Positions 61,201 through 64,000 of a stretch of DNA of 64,000 nt are shown one piece after another. This stretch comes from Globisporangium splendens (lineage: Eukaryota > Oomycota > Peronosporomycetes > Pythiales > Pythiaceae), in assembly GCA_006386115.1 (NCBI GenBank), contig VFIW01000070.1, positions 186,001-250,000 of the forward strand, given 5' to 3'. The position numbers and the translations under genes are program-made. Every line of letters begins with the position of its first letter. The stretch's first letter is position 1. The notes beneath the pieces were generated by a model. It had not been told where the DNA came from and did not search any database. It was given only the letters and a program-made list of their open reading frames with translations.

Positions 61201-62156
61201 CGTGGTCGGATGCGGAGAACGATATGGTGAGCGTCGAGCGCGTTCTGGAATACAGCGTTCTTCCTGAGGAAGGTACGGCATCGAACACCACCACCAGCAT
61301 ATCACCATCGTGGCTTGAGATTGAGCCGCAGTCTTGTTGGCCAGTGCGGGGCGAAATCAGCTTTGAGAATGTGTCGTTCAACTACAAGCCACACGATCCA
61401 CTCGTGCTCAAGAATGTATCTTTTGAGATAAAGAGCCACGAGAAGATCGGGATTGTTGGCCGCACCGGCGCAGGCAAGTCGAGTCTGACGATGGCACTGT
61501 TCCGCATGAACGAGCTCATGTCTGGCCGCATTCTTATCGATGGCGTCGATATTGCAATGTTGCCGCTGCATGTTTTGCGGTCCCGCATGTCGATCATCCC
61601 GCAGTCTCCAGTATTGCTTGAGGGAACGCTGCGTGATTTCGTGGACCCATTTGGAGACTTCGAGGACGACGCGATCATCGACATGTTGAACCATGTGGAG
61701 TTGCTGGCGAAACTGCGGGGATGCGTACCGTCAGCATCGTATCCAACAGCATCGTTATCACCATCTGACATTGCTGTGACACTCAATCACCCAGATGCTT
61801 CGGTGCTCGCGATTCAATTGAGTGCGAACGGCGAGAACTTCAGCGTCGGCGAGCGGCAGATGATGTGCATGGCGCGCGCATTGCTGAAGCGATCGTCGAT
61901 CGTGATCATGGACGAAGCCACTGCGGCGATGGACCATGCCACGGAGACCAAAGTTTCGACCATGATCTCCCGCGAGCTCAAGCACGTGACGCTGTTGACG
62001 ATCGCGCATCGTCTGGCCACGGTCCTGGACTCGGATCGCATTTTGGTGCTGAGTGACGGCCAGGTGGTCGAGTTTGACACGCCTGGGAATCTGTTGCGGA
62101 ACCCGCGTGGTGTGCTTTCAGGGCTTGTGCTGAACGCTTCAACGGAAATGAAGTGA
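58215..62156 (+). CDS. ABCC (MRP-type) transporter, copy 2
   Basis: Intronless, 1,313 residues if started at ATG 58,215 (MGTDTLNCNSTPNYG), close to the 1,315 of copy 1; an in-frame ATG at 58,101 adds 38 residues of basic, repeat-derived sequence. TMD1-NBD1-TMD2-NBD2. NBD1: GGVGAGKSS (about 475), LSGGQKARVSLARA, VYILDSPLAAVD. NBD2: GRTGAGKSS (about 1,082), FSVGERQMMCMARA, IVIMDEATAAMD. The start of TMD1 (LGQLFIVAYTVFAPVVLHQV) and most of TMD2 (DMSIVDKSLPKAVGVYL) are clearly different from copy 1, whereas 59,088-60,683 is nearly identical. Exporter of unknown substrate; membrane choice unknown. It follows the acyl-AMP ligase on the same strand, about 600 bases downstream. Confidence 0.94.
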   Translation: MGTDTLNCNSTPNYGSTAPCKGVDKQHSEDRTAASVSIGLRSFVGMLFFSSATDVYHVCQTRKLEIDDLLPLETANMTHTCTSNLKRQYEKCNRSIAHAVLFAYGSQLAWCGLGQLFIVAYTVFAPVVLHQVVLAFSGSDGSTTLDLWTLAKWLGGFFTMRLINVFVTTQVNNMINHIMLRLAAAIRSMVFQKAMRKVANGDHPTKPRSHKPVDIYNLVTSDATDILTALTKIHSIWILPLQIIVETILLYSVMDAAAFAGVAVILLTLLVNYFASKVMAQSYSKWMKIKDQRMKIVKELFGVIQIVKFNAWEDRFKTKLLAERTLELEKLAAYSYAGAVSTFVLWSSPLVVSTVTFAVYALVLKQTLTAAKVFTAMALFNALRDPLRDLPATIQLLIQSRVSIARLDRFLKSPEVDINNVIRCEYDPSPGSFAVEVTKGQFAWSSASSELFECAGFVLTDIEFRVKSGDLVVIYGGVGAGKSSLCSALLGEMNKMHGTVEVRGRVAYYSQQPWIQNMSIRDNILFGTAFDAERYNAVLDACCLRDDLEQFPSGDATEIGEKGVNLSGGQKARVSLARACYADADVYILDSPLAAVDTVVQKAIFEKCICGLLSDKTIFLVTHNPEIIASSAVSYRIGLENGAMKENTRVDGSGKRRAMLALSSLTSETIDIAKPSSKPKTQHGGGVLIHKEHREEGKVSSAVWWRYLNAIGGVRMVAILLLSQLLWQGFQVASDFWLSHWTGRRQGNNGFQEANLNYFIETYAGLAAAGATMVLVRGVIVTSMGLQASRYLFASMSEGLLRSPLRFFDANPIGRIINRYAGDMSIVDKSLPKAVGVYLSSVFATVGALITTGIFIQYFGVLFLPVVFVYVHLAQGYARAYCNILRLLKVILSPMLSHIAQSEHGVTILRSFGGMYIVHAVNENNRLLDLDNALWDTEIVLIQWFVVRLQLLGCGILVITVGSLLLFREMFPPGVVGLVFSYALSIDASLMTLTKAWSDAENDMVSVERVLEYSVLPEEGTASNTTTSISPSWLEIEPQSCWPVRGEISFENVSFNYKPHDPLVLKNVSFEIKSHEKIGIVGRTGAGKSSLTMALFRMNELMSGRILIDGVDIAMLPLHVLRSRMSIIPQSPVLLEGTLRDFVDPFGDFEDDAIIDMLNHVELLAKLRGCVPSASYPTASLSPSDIAVTLNHPDASVLAIQLSANGENFSVGERQMMCMARALLKRSSIVIMDEATAAMDHATETKVSTMISRELKHVTLLTIAHRLATVLDSDRILVLSDGQVVEFDTPGNLLRNPRGVLSGLVLNASTEMK
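59088..60683 (+). repeat. Inverted repeat arm 2: ABCC conversion tract
   Basis: The counterpart of 34,900-36,495: the codon frame is kept and there is no indel in 1,596 bases. The left edge lies at QRMKIVKELFG and the right edge at IINRYAGD. Confidence 0.9.
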
Positions 62157-62434
62157 GAGGATATCAGTGCGTAGATCGAGTCCTACGCTATCCTCATTGA
62201 AAACGGCAGCCGTGGACCCAAATCTAATGGATTAGCATTACAACACCGGCAACGACATATGCATGCTTATTCGCCGTTGGGTGAGTCACAGTGTAAATGA
62301 CCATGCCTTGCTCATGGAAATAAGATTTAGCTTTTTGGAGCGAAAAACATCAATATAGCTCGCCGTCACCTGACTTATTCGTCAAGATGAAACACAGAGA
62401 AGCCAGTCGTCGTCAAATTTCCGAATGCATCACT
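62157..62434. other. Intergenic, tail-to-tail flank
   Basis: Short region between the ABCC copy 2 stop and the end of the oppositely oriented GH131-like gene. Nothing recognised. Confidence 0.5.
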
Positions 62435-63364
62435 CTAGTTCTTCTTCTTGCACGCCTTTGGGGTGGTCGCTGGAGTCGACGCAGGAGCTGGAGCACTGGC
62501 CGACGCAGCACTGTCATCAGCAGCAGACGCATCATCACCAGTCGCCGAATCATCACCAGCAGCAGAAGCAGCACTACCGCCAACCGAAACGCTCTTTTCG
62601 ACGGACACGCCGTTGAAGCTCAAGATATCTTGCTTGGCAGCCATCACAGGGTCGCTGCCATCGTCCGAGAGCGTGAGCATACCGTAGTGGAACTCGTAGT
62701 TGCTTGGGAACTCGGTCACGGTCGTGTGGGTCGCGGCCAACTTGAGCTCGGCGTTGCCCTCGCTCGTGTAGAACTCGAGGTGGGAGCCCGAGCCGGACGC
62801 AGGCTTGCTGACCGCGATACCGAAGTTGTACCACGTCTTAGTCTGGAACTCGGTTTCCCACTTGGCGTCCCACGTGCCGTTGTTCAGGTAGATAATCTTT
62901 GGTGGGTTCATGGCAGCGTCGATGCGGATCTCGAAGATGTGCGTCTCCGGGAAGATGATCTGCCACTGGTACTTGTTGAGGAACGCTTCGTCCTTCTTGA
63001 CGCTCGCGCGGAAGAACGTCTTGCCGGCGGTGTTGGCCTCGATCATTTGCACCAATTCCGAGCGACGGAAGTTGTTCTGCGTCTTGAAGACCGCATCCTT
63101 GTCGACGGCGATGTTGATCACGCCCGTGTCGTCGTTGTACGCTGGCGAACGGCCCTTCTGGTTGATCGAGACGTACTTCGCTGGGTCGGCAGTCGTCGAG
63201 TTCTTGCGCATCGTGAGGATGTGCGTCATGTACTTCGAGGTGAGCGTCTTAACAGTCAAGTCTTCACCTCGACCATCCCATGGCAGAGGCTTGTCTTGGG
63301 CGTTCGCCGACAACACGGAGCACGCCAACGCGGCGCACGAGAGAACGATCGATGTGAGCTTCAT
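62435..63364 (-). CDS. Secreted GH131-like glycoside hydrolase
   Basis: Intronless, 309 residues from ATG 63,364. A signal peptide is clear: MKLTSIVLSCAALACSVLSA with likely cleavage after ANA. The mature part begins with a WDGRG segment and has FRRSELVQM, THIFEIRIDAAMNPP and WETEFQTKTWYNFGIAVSKP, all in the order seen in GH131 enzymes of fungi and oomycetes (beta-1,3/1,4-glucan hydrolysis). The last 50 residues are Ala/Ser/Asp/Pro-rich, likely O-glycosylated, ending KACKKKN; no cellulose-binding domain or GPI signal is seen. Probably acts outside the cell on host or own wall glucans. No RxLR or CRN motif. Catalytic residues were not assigned; the family call is by pattern. Confidence 0.8.
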   Translation of the reverse strand: MKLTSIVLSCAALACSVLSANAQDKPLPWDGRGEDLTVKTLTSKYMTHILTMRKNSTTADPAKYVSINQKGRSPAYNDDTGVINIAVDKDAVFKTQNNFRRSELVQMIEANTAGKTFFRASVKKDEAFLNKYQWQIIFPETHIFEIRIDAAMNPPKIIYLNNGTWDAKWETEFQTKTWYNFGIAVSKPASGSGSHLEFYTSEGNAELKLAATHTTVTEFPSNYEFHYGMLTLSDDGSDPVMAAKQDILSFNGVSVEKSVSVGGSAASAAGDDSATGDDASAADDSAASASAPAPASTPATTPKACKKKN

Positions 63365-63410
63365 GGTGCTGAGAAGACAGTTGGCTGGCGCGCTTGTGAA
63401 GTAGGCGGAA

Positions 63411-63425
63411 GATTGGAAAATGAAC
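63411..63425 (-). promoter_or_regulatory. Oomycete initiator for the GH131-like gene
   Basis: Minus-strand GTTCATTTTCCAATCTT, 47-61 bases before the ATG, matches GCTCATTYYNCAWTTT at most positions. Confidence 0.7.
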
Positions 63426-64000
63426 AGCGCGAAGAGCGCGAACTAGATAACTAAGGAAGCGAGTGCCTGGGCAGGAGATCGCGTGATTATGGCCCAAGTG
63501 GCAGAGTCTGCTGCATGCGACAGCTCAGTAAACGCGAGTTGATGCCTTTCTCCAAGCGCAGTGCCAGAATGATTAGCTCCCGTGGGATAGACACTCAAAA
63601 GAATCGCGGTGTGCGGATTGGGAAGAGAAAGACGTTGAAGCGAGTTTCAGCAATGTGTTGCTGAGAGTTCGTCGGGATTTGCCTGAGATGCTGTTCCACC
63701 CTCGGCTGAGGCTCCTGCACCTTTGATTTCGTGGAGCGCTCGTTTTATGTGTAGAAACCAAGCTGCAGAGACTCCATAGATCATGAAAATTACAGGGCTA
63801 CATCTCGTTTCGCACAGCAGTGCTGGTAGCTCAAAGTAAATTGCATACGTAACTTTTGTTCGACAGAATTGACTGCGCAGTAGCCGTGTGTGCCCTCTGA
63901 GCCGTGCGCCAACCCATCTGGACTGAACAACCCAACAACAGATTTGCTCAAGATCCTTCGGATACTTTTGCACATGTGACAAACAGACACGGTTCACTAT
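63426..64000. other. Upstream flank, no supported gene
   Basis: Minus-strand open frames of up to 116 codons have no recognisable features. Confidence 0.5.

Noticed and set aside
62435..63364. RxLR or Crinkler effector
   Set aside because: A signal peptide is present, but there is no RxLR, EER or LFLAK motif; the sequence fits GH131 instead.
62387..63454. 355-codon open frame on the plus strand
   Set aside because: Antisense to the signal-peptide-bearing GH131-like gene; no domain, low-complexity Arg/Val-rich.
1..64000. CRISPR arrays, bacterial operons, tRNA or rRNA genes
   Set aside because: No regularly spaced repeats, no operon-like spacing with ribosome-binding sites, and no tRNA or rRNA consensus was recognised; a dedicated covariance search was not possible.

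Overview
The window reads as nuclear DNA of an oomycete, most likely from the Phytophthora / downy mildew / Pythium side of the group; the genus cannot be fixed. The reasons are: compact genes with no or short (about 60-90 base) GT-AG introns, oomycete-type initiator boxes (TCATTYY, often followed by CAWTTT) 20-100 bases before several start codons, a lineage-typical family of START plus FYVE-type zinc-finger proteins, a secreted GH131-like glycoside hydrolase, and an RNase H-bearing non-LTR retrotransposon.

Layout. 1-7.7 kb: a degenerate LINE-like element (5' region with an OTU-like fold, then reverse transcriptase and RNase H in one frame broken by only two TGA codons), followed by a piece of a second, related element. 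7.7-10.2 kb: no supported gene. 10.2-25.3 kb: a housekeeping-like stretch with a PH + NTF2/SnoaL-like protein, two convergent coiled-coil genes (one with a frame break in a GC dinucleotide run), a tandem pair of small zinc-binding proteins that share a repeated promoter motif, a mitochondrial Der/EngA double GTPase (7 exons), a PLD6/Zucchini-like phospholipase D with a predicted lipidated N-terminus (6 exons), and an SLC35F6-like transporter (4 exons). 26.5-50.6 kb: six intronless START + FYVE-type genes on both strands, with an ABCC transporter among them. 52.5-62.2 kb: a coiled-coil gene, a fatty-acyl-AMP ligase fused to an acyl carrier domain with a Cys-rich C-terminus, and a second ABCC transporter in opposite orientation to the first. 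62.4-63.4 kb: a secreted GH131-like protein.

The most striking structure is a 1,596-base inverted repeat shared by the two ABCC genes (34,900-36,495 and 59,088-60,683): 532 codons with only four amino-acid differences and abrupt edges, while the flanking parts of the same genes are far more diverged. This looks like recent gene conversion (or an assembly artefact), and the repeat brackets about 22.6 kb that could invert. The START-FYVE paralogs share a C-terminal SIAAQ-type helix and an RFEI tail, and most have lost the canonical PI3P-binding residues of FYVE. START proteins, the acyl-AMP ligase-ACP fusion and ABCC transporters together suggest a lipid-handling neighbourhood, but that functional link is inference only.

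Exon models were built by hand from splice phase and have not been checked against transcripts.
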